Assembly: GCA_021158805.1 (NCBI GenBank)
Contig: JAGGTZ010000116.1
Span: 1-27,817, forward strand
Length of the DNA: 27,817 bases
Direction: 5' to 3'
From: Thermoproteota archaeon
GTDB taxonomy: Archaea; Korarchaeota; Korarchaeia; Korarchaeales; Korarchaeaceae
Positions 20,597 to 27,817 of this stretch are shown here, in pieces. Numbering within the stretch: position 1 is the stretch's first letter; the number at the start of each line of letters is the position of its first letter. The translations under genes were made by a program, and so were the position numbers. The notes beneath the pieces are model-generated. The model was not told the origin of the DNA and did no database searches. It saw only the letters and a program-made list of their open reading frames with translations.

Positions 20597-22366
20597 GTGT
20601 GTAAAAAGATTGATAGGTATTTTCCCTACGAGGAGTTCAGGGTAGGTCAGAGGGAGTTCATGGAAGCACTCTGTAATTCACTGATAGGTGAGGGACTAAG
20701 TGTTATAGAGGCACCTAACGGGATAGGTAAGACATCTGGGATCTTAGCCACATTATCTTACTTAGCTAACGAGCATGGCTTGTCGTTCCTGTATTTTGTT
20801 AGGACTCATAGGCAGATAGATAGGGTGATGGAAGAATGTAAGAGAATTCCAGATCTTAGAGTGGTAGCTATGAGGGGAAAAGGGGAACTGTGCAAAAATG
20901 AGCAAGTTAAAAGGCTAGGGAGCTATGTCCTGGTCAACGCAAAATGTAACTTACTTAGGGAAACTGGAAAATGTGATTTATACAACATAACCAATAAGGA
21001 AGGAACATCGTCTCATCCTACGAGGTGCTACGATCCTATAACCGATTACAGAGGTAGTGGTTGTCCATATTACGATACTCTGAAGACTATTAGGAAAAAT
21101 AAATGTCATGTCATAGTTTTGTCGTATAACTACCTACTAAACCCAGAAATAGGTGAAGAGTTCCTAAATGGATTGTTGAAGAGAGATTTATCCATAGTAG
21201 TTGATGAAGCCCATAATCTCAAAAGGTACTGGTTGAATCGCTATATAAAGAGGGTTGAACTAGATCTTCTGGACTGCAGTCTAGGATCAAGAGTTTCTGA
21301 GCTATGCCACACTATATGCGATCTCGTAAGCTCATTTAAGAGGTCGAAACTAGATTTTCTGATGATACCAAAAGAGTATATCAAGTCAAGACTCATAAAA
21401 TGTCTAGATTCACCAAAGTTCATAGCAGATCTACAAGATGTAGGATGTCTGCTCAGGGAGCTAATCGCCGACATCGATAGATCCAGATTTGTATTACTTG
21501 AGGAAGGGAAAATGCTATTAGCACTAGAGAACATGTTAAAGTTTGAAGAATTAATAGAAAGGTACAGATCTGTCTCTCTAATTTCTGGAACATGGGGAGG
21601 AAAGTATGCAGTAAATATGGAATTCAATAAAAAGCTGAACTTCATTGAGATATCTCTGCAAAACTGGGGGATAACTAAGGTATTTATAACAGAAGATTTC
21701 ACAACTAGGTACGTCGAGAGGGGAAAATCAGAATATTACAGGTTAGCTACAGTCCTAGCCGATGTATCTAATTACGTTATAGGGAACATAGGCATTTTCA
21801 CAGCCTCGTACGAGATCTTAAGCGGTATGATCAGCGTTGGATTTGAGCACTTAGTGAATAAGCCGGTTTTCATAGAGAGTAGGGATTCTAATGCATGGGA
21901 GAACCGAATATTGGTGGAAAAATTTAAGAGATCTGCATCCAATGGAGCTATCTTACTAGGGGTACAGGGGGGTAAGAATAGTGAAGGAGAAGATTTCCCT
22001 GGCCTCCAGATGACAACATCTATAGTGGTAGGACTACAACTCCCGAGACCGGGACTAGAAAGTAGCTTATTCAGGATGTACTGGGCAGAGATGTATGGAC
22101 CATCTAAATTAGATGTTTTATACAGTAGTAGAGCTGCCTTTCAAGCAGCAGCAAGACCTGTTAGAGGGCCCAAGGATATTGGCTTCATAGTATTCGCAGA
22201 TAAACGGTTCTTAGATAGAGAGATCATCAGAATGATGCCTAAATGGATGAGACATAAGGTAGAACCTGTTTCACTTGAAGAATTACCTGATAGAGCAAGG
22301 GAATTCTTTAATGAAATAAGGCACAGCTATCAAGGTGCCCCTAATGGAACTAGTAATTACAGATGA
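20597..22366 (+). CDS. xpd: XPD/Rad3-family DNA helicase
   Basis: Superfamily 2 5'-3' helicase with an iron-sulphur cluster, active in DNA repair or unwinding. The 589-aa protein has Walker A APNGIGKT (39-46), DEAH box VVDEAHNL (201-208) and motif VI QAAARPVRGPKD. Cysteines between motifs I and II (C99, C117, C126 and C156) fit the 4Fe-4S ligands; C144 and C170 are extra. The usual motif VI Gly before Arg is Ala here. GTG 20597 lies about 24 bases from the TATA element, so the mRNA is probably leaderless; ATG 20595 is out of frame. It heads a run of plus-strand genes reaching to the RadA-like gene. Confidence 0.93.
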   Translation: MCKKIDRYFPYEEFRVGQREFMEALCNSLIGEGLSVIEAPNGIGKTSGILATLSYLANEHGLSFLYFVRTHRQIDRVMEECKRIPDLRVVAMRGKGELCKNEQVKRLGSYVLVNAKCNLLRETGKCDLYNITNKEGTSSHPTRCYDPITDYRGSGCPYYDTLKTIRKNKCHVIVLSYNYLLNPEIGEEFLNGLLKRDLSIVVDEAHNLKRYWLNRYIKRVELDLLDCSLGSRVSELCHTICDLVSSFKRSKLDFLMIPKEYIKSRLIKCLDSPKFIADLQDVGCLLRELIADIDRSRFVLLEEGKMLLALENMLKFEELIERYRSVSLISGTWGGKYAVNMEFNKKLNFIEISLQNWGITKVFITEDFTTRYVERGKSEYYRLATVLADVSNYVIGNIGIFTASYEILSGMISVGFEHLVNKPVFIESRDSNAWENRILVEKFKRSASNGAILLGVQGGKNSEGEDFPGLQMTTSIVVGLQLPRPGLESSLFRMYWAEMYGPSKLDVLYSSRAAFQAAARPVRGPKDIGFIVFADKRFLDREIIRMMPKWMRHKVEPVSLEELPDRAREFFNEIRHSYQGAPNGTSNYR

Positions 22367-22811
22367 TGCCAAAAAAGCGGAGTTGATCAGAAGAGAGGTT
22401 AAGGACCTCCTTGAAGAGGGCAGGAAGGTAGTAATCTTGGTATTTGAACCATTGAACTTGGTATCATTAGACCTCCACCCTATTGAAGGTGCTGAAAGAA
22501 TCTCTATAATAAACTCGGTTGTAGGAGAAGAGAGTAAAGCGATAATGATCATGGCATCACTCCTTACCAAATACGGGGGCGGGATAGTAGATGAGATCTA
22601 TGGTAGATATGTAATTGAGGCCAGTTCCAGCTTAAGATATCATATCCCCAAACTTCAGAGGAAGTATATATTCCTCATATCTCTCCTCAGATATATTGAG
22701 ATTTTGAGTAATTCTAAGGTAATTACGCTTACTTCGGTAAAGGAACCCGAAGAGTGGTTCCTCAAGCTATTCGATCAAATCTCATATAATGGAGGAAGTC
22801 ATCATGCATGA
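22344..22811 (+). CDS. Unknown protein between xpd and carS
   Basis: A 155-aa soluble protein that I do not recognise. ATG 22344 follows AAGGTG (22332-22337); GTG 22335 is in frame but less likely. It overlaps the xpd end by 23 bases and the carS start by 8. The sequence alternates hydrophobic strands (KVVILVFEPLNLVSL, KAIMIMASLL, KYIFLISLLRYIEIL, KVITLTSV) with helices, suggesting an alpha/beta fold. IVDEIYGRYVIEAS looks somewhat like a Walker B strand, but no P-loop is present. A RecA-like fold without the P-loop is a guess. Confidence 0.75.
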   Translation: MELVITDDAKKAELIRREVKDLLEEGRKVVILVFEPLNLVSLDLHPIEGAERISIINSVVGEESKAIMIMASLLTKYGGGIVDEIYGRYVIEASSSLRYHIPKLQRKYIFLISLLRYIEILSNSKVITLTSVKEPEEWFLKLFDQISYNGGSHHA

Positions 22812-23286
22812 CTTAGGGCTACTTGCTCTAAGATCCATTTGGTATGTGCTGCCGTCATACTTCGCTAATATGGCACCTGTGTTACTTGGTGGAGGAAGAC
22901 CTTTGGATATGAATATGAAATTCATTGATGGGGAAAGGCTTTTGGGAGAACATAAAACTATAAGAGGATTCTTATCTGGGGTTTTAGTTGGTACAATAGT
23001 GGGCTGTGTTCAAGGAAGGCCTCTAAGCGGCTTTCTCTTATCTTTTGGAGCCATGGTCGGTGATGCATTTGGATCGTTCATCAAGAGGAGATTGAAATTA
23101 AGGCCAGGGGCTTCAGCTCCTTTGCTAGATCAAGAGGGGTTCTTAGTGTTCTCGATCGTATTTTCTTGGTGGGCTGAACCGATTAGTCTAGATATGGTTA
23201 CATTTCTACTAATTACTACGCCTATCTTACATAAGGTGACGAATATAGTAGCATACCGCCTAGGATTAAAGGAGGTTGGTCATTAG
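22804..23286 (+). CDS. carS: CDP-archaeol synthase
   Basis: Integral membrane enzyme that activates unsaturated archaeol phosphate with CTP to give CDP-archaeol, the branch point of archaeal polar lipid synthesis. The 160-aa product has family motifs: SYFANMAPVLLGGGRPLDM near the N-terminus, then DGERLLGEHKTIRG (about 41-54), GAMVGDAFGSFIKRRL and a C-terminal HKVTNIVAYRLG, with several membrane helices. The start is ATG 22804, eight bases after GGAGG (22791-22795). ATG 22789 is in frame but lacks such a site. Confidence 0.94.
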   Translation: MHDLGLLALRSIWYVLPSYFANMAPVLLGGGRPLDMNMKFIDGERLLGEHKTIRGFLSGVLVGTIVGCVQGRPLSGFLLSFGAMVGDAFGSFIKRRLKLRPGASAPLLDQEGFLVFSIVFSWWAEPISLDMVTFLLITTPILHKVTNIVAYRLGLKEVGH

Positions 23287-24201
23287 TTGAAGGAGGATAG
23301 GGTTATAGAAATCCTCAAAGGGAAGGTTCCCGATGTCATCATAAGTAAAATCCTAAGGAGAGGATTATCTCTAGAAGAGATAGTAGTAATGTCTGATCTC
23401 GAGCTAGCCGAAGAATTAGGTATAGATAAAGGAATAGCTAGCGAGATACTGAGGACACTATCTAAAGAGTTCTTAAAACCGATCACTGCAGATGAACTTT
23501 TGACTAGGAGGAAAACGGTTCTATCCTCTGGAATAAGGGACTTAGATAGACTACTTAATGGTGGATTGCCTGTTAACACAATTACCGGAATATATGGTCC
23601 CCCAGGTTCAGGTAAGACGCAGCTATCCCTACAGTTCACAGCAAGATCTCTGCTAGACTTGGATAAGGGGGGACTATCTACTAGGGAAGCTATTTTCATA
23701 GACTCTGAGGGCTCATTCGAGCCAAGGAGGTCCCTAGATTTTCTGAAGTTAAATGGTTTAAAGGAAGAAGATCTGTCCAGAATAAGAGTCCTAAGTGCTC
23801 CTGGACCCTATCAACTCAAAGAGTCTTTGAGATATGCCTTAGACTTTGTAAGGAAGGATATCACTAGATTTGTATGCATAGACTCTATCTCCCATCCATT
23901 TAAAAGGTATAAAGGATTTAGAGAGCTATATAAGAGACAAAGTGAGCTGCAAGAGTCCTTAAATATATTAAAGAGGATTGCTGAGCTTGGAGCTGTTGTA
24001 ATAGCGACAATTCATGCTACTAAATGGGGCAAGGAGGTTATCTCGGTGGGAGGCTTTGTATTAGGGCACATTCCTCAGAATATGCTTCATCTAAGGAGGG
24101 TGAGGGAAAATATAGTAATTGTAACATTAGAAGACTCCTCCTATCTCCCTCGAGGGCAAGCAGCCTTTAGAATAACCAAATATGGTATAGAGGACATCTG
24201 A
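23287..24201 (+). CDS. RadA-family recombinase (RadA or a diverged paralogue)
   Basis: RecA/Rad51-type ATPase, 304 aa. Residues 1-60 form a helix-hairpin-helix N-terminal domain, then a linker ITADELLTRR, Walker A GPPGSGKTQ (about 104-112), FIDSEGSFEPRR with the catalytic Glu, Walker B FVCIDSISHPFKRY and C-terminal LPRGQAAFRITKYGIEDI. The N-terminal domain argues for RadA rather than RadB. Departures from RadA: the usual VVTNQV strand reads VIATIHA, the DNA-binding L2 loop looks short, and Ile replaces the Phe of the FxxA polymerisation motif. The start is TTG 23287, directly after carS, with GGAGGT 10 bases upstream. Confidence 0.88.
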   Translation: MKEDRVIEILKGKVPDVIISKILRRGLSLEEIVVMSDLELAEELGIDKGIASEILRTLSKEFLKPITADELLTRRKTVLSSGIRDLDRLLNGGLPVNTITGIYGPPGSGKTQLSLQFTARSLLDLDKGGLSTREAIFIDSEGSFEPRRSLDFLKLNGLKEEDLSRIRVLSAPGPYQLKESLRYALDFVRKDITRFVCIDSISHPFKRYKGFRELYKRQSELQESLNILKRIAELGAVVIATIHATKWGKEVISVGGFVLGHIPQNMLHLRRVRENIVIVTLEDSSYLPRGQAAFRITKYGIEDI

Positions 24202-24263
24202 TAGTGCAATTTGTGGGTTATTTCAAAGGTTAAAAGGTATCAAGGAGCCTATCACTGGTGCTG

Positions 24264-24698
24264 ATGATGGTGGGTCACGATGTTCCTGAGGACAGATACT
24301 ATACTAGAACTCATGAATGGGTAAAGCTAGAAGATGGTAAGGCTAAGATAGGACTTACTTCCTATGCGGTTGAGGAATTAGGAGATATAACGTATGTGGA
24401 GATTAGGCCAATTGGCACCTCAGTTAACCAAGGTGATGAAATAGGCTTCGTAGAAAGTAGTAAAACCACAGAGAAGATATACTCTCCAGTAAGTGGTGTA
24501 ATTTCTGAAGTAAACGAGGAGGTAGGTGTGGTAACAGAAGGGAGCGAGGAGATACCTATGGGGTTAGAGGCAATCTCAGAGGACCCCTATGGTAAAGGGT
24601 GGCTAGCTATTTTAGAGGTGCGAGATGATGTTAAAGAGGAGACGAAGAACCTTTTATCCTCTGATGAGTACAGAAAGCTTCTGGAGGAACATCATTAG
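24264..24698 (+). CDS. gcvH: Glycine cleavage system H protein
   Basis: Lipoyl carrier that shuttles the aminomethyl group between GcvP and GcvT. The 144-aa protein has YYTRTHEWVKLEDGKAKIGL at the N-terminus and the lipoylation motif FVESSKTTEKIYSP with K67. ATG 24264 is chosen; GTG 24258, ATG 24267 and GTG 24270 are also possible. A TTAAAA at about 24230-24235 is at promoter distance, so transcription may begin within a few bases of the start. It lies 7 kb from gcvPA-gcvPB and on the other strand. GcvH can also serve general lipoate metabolism. Confidence 0.95.
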   Translation: MMVGHDVPEDRYYTRTHEWVKLEDGKAKIGLTSYAVEELGDITYVEIRPIGTSVNQGDEIGFVESSKTTEKIYSPVSGVISEVNEEVGVVTEGSEEIPMGLEAISEDPYGKGWLAILEVRDDVKEETKNLLSSDEYRKLLEEHH

Positions 24699-25883
24699 AT
24701 GAAAGGCTTTATCAAATCTATCAAGGATCCCATTCATGGCTACGTCGAGCTAACCGAGCTAGAAATAGATCTATTAGATACACTCCCGCTCCAAAGGCTG
24801 AGAAGAATAAAGCAGCTCCCGGGGTCCGAGTATGTTTATCCTGGGGCTATCAATACGAGATTTGAGCATTCTTTAGGGGTTATGCATCTGGCCGGTCTTA
24901 TGGGCGAAAGACTCGCTGAATATATAGGAGAGGAGGTCTCTACGGAGCTAAGAGCAGCAGGCCTTCTTCACGACATCGGTCATGGGCCGTTCTCTCACTC
25001 TTTTGAATCCATCTTAAGGGAAAAGACAGGTATGTCCCACGAAGATGTAAGTGTACTTCTGATTCAGAAGACAGAGATCTCCGATATAATGAACAGGCAT
25101 GGCCTTAACGTTTCCGACATATGCGATTTAATAAGAGGGAAACACAGGAGGAGGTCTCTTTCTAAAGTGATTAACTCGTCTGTTGATGCCGATAAAATGG
25201 ATTATACCGTGAGGGATTCCTATCACACTGGGGCGGGGTACTCTGTAGACATTCATAGAATAGCCATAAACGTGATGGAGATAGAAGGGGACCTAGTCAT
25301 CCATATGAGGGCCCTAGAAGCCGTTGAGTCTCTACTGATGGCTAGACTCCTGTCCTTCAGGACAATTTATTACCATAAAACCTCTAGGGGCGTCCAATTG
25401 ATGTTAGAGCTTGCTATGAAATCGATAGCTGATGAATTAAATCTAGAGGAGATTAATGATAATCCCGATGTATTCTTGGAGTTAGACGATTATAGCGTAT
25501 GGGAACTTATGAAGAGGGGTGTGCATAGCAGAGATATAATAAGGAAGCTTATGAGGAGAGAGATACTGAAACTAGTTGCTGAGTGGCATAATATAGAGCT
25601 GTCTATGGAGGAGTTAGAGAAAATAAGGGAAGAATTATCGAAAAGATCTGGGATTAGAAAGAATGATATCATAATAGATGTTCCTAGGATCGCTTTCGTT
25701 AAACCGCACGATCTACCCATGTTATGGAAAGATGGTAAGTTATATGATCCCCTAAAAGTATCACCAGTCCTCAGCAGGTTGGAACAGACTTTTCCTTCCC
25801 TAACTAGAATTTACACATGGCCACATTTCAGAAACAGGCTTAGAGAGATAATCAGAAACAAGGGACCAGCGAGCTTCCTGTAA
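24699..25883 (+). CDS. HD-domain phosphohydrolase (dNTPase/SAMHD1-like)
   Basis: A 394-aa HD hydrolase of the family that includes dGTP triphosphohydrolases and SAMHD1. Metal ligands are visible: H57 in RFEHSLGVMHLA, H91-D92 in LLHDIGHGPFSH and D163 in SSVDADKMDY. The opening KDPIHGYVELTELEIDLLDT and QRLRRIKQL are typical of this subgroup. It probably removes triphosphate from deoxynucleotides, but the substrate is not readable. ATG 24699 follows the gcvH stop with no gap, with GGAGG 11 bases upstream, so the two are probably co-translated although unrelated in function. Confidence 0.92.
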   Translation: MKGFIKSIKDPIHGYVELTELEIDLLDTLPLQRLRRIKQLPGSEYVYPGAINTRFEHSLGVMHLAGLMGERLAEYIGEEVSTELRAAGLLHDIGHGPFSHSFESILREKTGMSHEDVSVLLIQKTEISDIMNRHGLNVSDICDLIRGKHRRRSLSKVINSSVDADKMDYTVRDSYHTGAGYSVDIHRIAINVMEIEGDLVIHMRALEAVESLLMARLLSFRTIYYHKTSRGVQLMLELAMKSIADELNLEEINDNPDVFLELDDYSVWELMKRGVHSRDIIRKLMRREILKLVAEWHNIELSMEELEKIREELSKRSGIRKNDIIIDVPRIAFVKPHDLPMLWKDGKLYDPLKVSPVLSRLEQTFPSLTRIYTWPHFRNRLREIIRNKGPASFL

Positions 25884-25996
25884 GCTTATGGAGGGACATT
25901 AAACATGGTTACATTAAAAGGGGAACACATAACAGTAATTAATTTTAATTGTCATGGAGCTACTCTCCCGGTAGAGTTAGTTAAACATACCCGCTT

Positions 25997-26004
25997 GAGG
26001 TGAT
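25997..26004 (+). promoter_or_regulatory. Strong Shine-Dalgarno with no canonical start codon after it
   Basis: GAGGTGAT, a full match to the archaeal anti-Shine-Dalgarno. No ATG, GTG or TTG lies within the usual distance. An in-frame ATA begins five bases after it (26010), and an in-frame CTG follows at 26013. Confidence 0.7.
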
Positions 26005-26009
26005 ATCAT

Positions 26010-26528
26010 ATACTGACTGAGAGTTATATTCTCTGCGGAGAGAGCTGTAGAGATGTGATTTCCCTCCTTCTAATAGCTCTATCTAGGCTTCATGGACTTC
26101 ATGAGGAGAAACTGCTGCTCTCAGGCCATACCCCTCATCCTAAGCAGGGGTATGTATCCTACGAAATCTTAAAGCTAGAGGAGAGGGGGAAATCACTCCC
26201 GTTTGTAAAGGAAAATGCTATGGATCTAATACTCAGGGTTCTACACGGCCCGGAGGATCCTATAGGAAAAGTATACAGGTTTAATGTGATATTGAGATAC
26301 TACTACTTAAGGGATGAGAAACCGACATACCTTAAGAGAGATGTATACCATGTACAATTAGAAGGGATCAGCAAGGGGGCATTAGCATTCTTCTCCCTTA
26401 GGAAGGGGCTAGCTAGAATCACACCAGAGGATTTAATCTCTAGACTTATTAAAAAGACCCGAACTATTAAACAAAATGCAAAAATTAGCTACGCGTCCTT
26501 TCCTGACGAGCTAGATTCCTGCGTATAA
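26010..26528 (+). CDS. Unknown protein with probable AUA start
   Basis: Function not recognised. The first canonical start in frame is GTG 26055 (157 aa), which has only a weak ribosome-binding site. The frame is open back to 26004, and GAGGTGAT (25997-26004) stands five bases before ATA 26010, which would add 15 residues including CGESCRD and give 172 aa. The N-terminal part is helical (SLLLIALSRLHGLHEEKL); then comes SGHTPHPKQGYVSYEIL with two His, a basic middle and a C-terminal helix LISRLIKKTRTIKQNAK. No signal peptide or known catalytic motif. Its last 44 bases overlap the convergent zinc-finger gene. Confidence 0.7.
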   Translation: MLTESYILCGESCRDVISLLLIALSRLHGLHEEKLLLSGHTPHPKQGYVSYEILKLEERGKSLPFVKENAMDLILRVLHGPEDPIGKVYRFNVILRYYYLRDEKPTYLKRDVYHVQLEGISKGALAFFSLRKGLARITPEDLISRLIKKTRTIKQNAKISYASFPDELDSCV

Positions 26529-26868
26529 TTAGGGCCTTCCTTATAGCATCTAGGAGCATATTTATCCTCCTTAACGAACCCTCATCCAGTGATTCACCTG
26601 CTTCGTAAAGTTCCCTCTCTAAGTGTCGCACGAGGTCTCCTAGCATCTTATCTAATGCTAATCTGTGCTCCTCTAATTTAGCCTCCTCATCTGATTCGAC
26701 CAAGATAACCTTAGTCCCGCAGACTACACATAGAACCTCTCCGCTGGGGGTTTCAAACAGAGGCGAATCGCATATGGGGCAGGTATCTGGAAGCATTTTC
26801 CATCCTTTAAGCAGGGCTTCTGCTAGCTTCCGGCTTCTCTCATTCTGATTAGCATCCCTTTTTTCCAT
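26485..26868 (-). CDS. Zinc-finger protein of the Sjogren/scleroderma autoantigen p27 family
   Basis: A 127-aa protein of the archaeal family related to human autoantigen p27 (UPF0148 type); the biochemical role is unknown. The N-terminal helix SRKLAEALLKGWKML is followed by a zinc ribbon CPICDSPLFETPSGEVLCVVC (two CxxC knuckles), then KVILVESDEEAKL and a long helical, charged C-terminus. ATG 26868 is preferred over TTG 26883; a CTTAAAAATT element at about 26902-26911 gives a short leader. Overlaps the convergent gene before it at the 3' end. Confidence 0.87.
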   Translation of the reverse strand: MEKRDANQNERSRKLAEALLKGWKMLPDTCPICDSPLFETPSGEVLCVVCGTKVILVESDEEAKLEEHRLALDKMLGDLVRHLERELYEAGESLDEGSLRRINMLLDAIRKALIIRRNLARQERTRS

Positions 26869-26959
26869 ATCCCAGCTACCCAATTACTCATGAGGGTAAC
26901 AATTTTTAAGTCGACTTGGGACCTTACATGGAAACATCTAATTCGGGAGGTGGTTAACT

Positions 26960-27244
26960 ATGGCTACTAAAAAGTCCCAGAAGATTAAGGAGTATGAACA
27001 ATTTCTTGCGGAGGCCATGCAAAGGTTAGATAAAATATCTCAAGATAGGAGCGTCCCAAGAAATATAAGAAGGGCGACTACAGAGGCTATAGAAGCTCTG
27101 AGAGATGAAAATTTTACCTATGGGGTTAGAGCTAATAAGGCAATATCGATCCTCAATGAGATAGTAAATGACATAAACATGCCTTTCCCGACTAGGTCGG
27201 AGATACTCCTAATAATAGGGTTATTGGAGAGAATACGTGATTAA
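26960..27244 (+). CDS. UPF0147 family protein
   Basis: A 94-aa all-helical archaeal protein of unknown function. The conserved stretch DRSVPRNIRRATTEAIEAL (about 29-47), followed by NDINMPFPTRSEI, is the family signature. GGGAGGTGG (26945-26953) precedes ATG 26960. It is divergent from the zinc-finger gene, with about 90 bases between them, and convergent with the partial gene after it. Confidence 0.93.
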   Translation: MATKKSQKIKEYEQFLAEAMQRLDKISQDRSVPRNIRRATTEAIEALRDENFTYGVRANKAISILNEIVNDINMPFPTRSEILLIIGLLERIRD

Positions 27245-27261
27245 TTAGCTTGTAGGTCTCA

Positions 27262-27817
27262 CTATGAGATTCGACAAATCAAAGATATCAATTTATTTTT
27301 GAGCCTAATATTCTCTAAAATTATCAATTTACTATCTAACGACCCCTCTCCCAAGTACCTTCTAATGTCTGACAGTGCTGATAACATATAGGAAAGTAGA
27401 ATCTCTAGGTTCTCTCCTGTTATTTCATTCTCTAGAAATTCTATAATCTTCTCGGTTCCACCTATTAATCCCTCTAACTCACTACTGACTTCAGGGAGTT
27501 GCTTTTTTACCCTGAGTAATTTATCTAGGATCTCCCTTAAGAACTCTGAGTATGTTCTAGCTCTATCCTTGGGCACATAATCGTAGGGACTACAGCAAAG
27601 CTGCACAGATTCTATCAAGCTTCCTACCATATTAGCAGATAGAATCAATTCCCTCAAAGCGTCTCTCCTCTCGAGAGGATCTTTTCTCATGACTTCGGAT
27701 GTTAGTTTTTCTTTAGCCCACTTAAGTTGATATTCTGCATCAGATAGCCTTTTGGCAAGTAGTGACAGCTCCTCTTTTAATCTTACTATTGCTTGGGGGC
27801 CATATTCTTCTAAGAAC
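27262..27817 (-). CDS. Helical/coiled-coil protein of unknown function, 5' end outside the window
   Basis: The minus-strand frame is open from the stop at 27262 to the window edge, so the gene starts beyond 27817. An internal ATG at 27690 is not a convincing start because the codons upstream remain protein-like (FLEEYGPQAIVRLKEELSLL, AKRLSDAEYQLKWAKEKL). At least 184 residues, almost all predicted helix, rich in Leu, Glu, Lys and Arg, with a Cys-Cys (QLCCSPYDYVPKDRARTY) in the middle. It may be a translin-like helical nucleic-acid binding protein (compare ERRDALRELILSAN and SEFLREILDKL), but this is weak. Confidence 0.75.
   Translation of the reverse strand, partial: FLEEYGPQAIVRLKEELSLLAKRLSDAEYQLKWAKEKLTSEVMRKDPLERRDALRELILSANMVGSLIESVQLCCSPYDYVPKDRARTYSEFLREILDKLLRVKKQLPEVSSELEGLIGGTEKIIEFLENEITGENLEILLSYMLSALSDIRRYLGEGSLDSKLIILENIRLKNKLISLICRIS

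Noticed and set aside
1..27817. CRISPR array, insertion sequence, prophage or integrated element
   Set aside because: No regularly spaced repeats, transposase, integrase or capsid gene was seen. tRNA genes are not flanked by partial duplicates of their 3' ends.

Overview
This is archaeal chromosome. Marker genes: two FtsZ paralogues, the SecE-Spt5-L11-L1-L10 block, both DNA topoisomerase VI subunits, aIF1A, aIF2-beta, Rio1, a Dim2/Pno1-type KH protein, archaeal TyrRS, CDP-archaeol synthase, a RadA-family recombinase and an XPD-type helicase. No bacterial or phage genes were seen. Ile is written mostly as ATA and Arg as AGA/AGG, and tRNA stems are GC-rich, which suggests a thermophile. FtsZ plus topoisomerase VI, together with a probable tRNA-Ile(UAU), would fit a deep TACK lineage such as Korarchaeota. 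That placement is inference only.

Layout. 1-266: tRNA-Gly (cut by the window edge), tRNA-His and, on the minus strand, tRNA-Ala. 267-671: AT-rich gap with repeated boxes and a hairpin. 672-4636 (+): ftsZ1-secE-spt5-rpl11-rpl1-rpl10, ending at a T-tract without the expected L12 gene. 4783-6863 (-): TyrRS, a Mut7-C/zinc-ribbon protein, then tRNA-Gln, -Leu and -Glu. 6956-12454 (-): a tight information-processing operon (OB-fold protein, aIF2-beta, aIF1A, Rio1, KH protein, Top6B, Top6A). 12481-12621: a symmetric TATA element and an intron-containing tRNA-Ile. 12603-14814: a small membrane protein and two divergent GlcNAc-1-phosphate transferase paralogues, probably starting lipid-linked glycan synthesis. 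14779-17663 (-): both subunits of glycine dehydrogenase; the matching GcvH is at 24264-24698 and no GcvT is present. 17664-18044: a gap rich in inverted repeats. 18045-19456 (+): cdrS-ftsZ2, the cell-division regulator and second FtsZ. 19429-20550 (-): an ATP-NAD kinase-family gene, divergent from an XPD-like helicase. 20597-25883 (+): helicase, unknown protein, CarS, RadA-like protein, then GcvH and an HD phosphohydrolase. 26010-27817: an unknown protein, a zinc-finger (p27 autoantigen-type) protein, a UPF0147 protein and a partial coiled-coil protein.

The genome is compact: coupled starts such as TGATG and TAATG, convergent genes that overlap, and two tRNAs with no spacer between them. Shine-Dalgarno sequences of the GGTGAT/GAGGTG type decide many starts, and several genes use TTG. 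The most unusual signal is that two genes seem to begin at AUA. In the NAD kinase gene the conserved N-terminus lies upstream of every ATG/GTG/TTG, and an ATA sits where a leaderless transcript should start. In the gene at 26010 a strong Shine-Dalgarno sequence is followed 5 nt later by an in-frame ATA and no canonical start. Other points worth checking are the tRNA-Ile anticodon, repeat operators in front of both ftsZ genes, a shortened L10, a changed Toprim motif in Top6A and a divergent transferase pair with different active-site residues.
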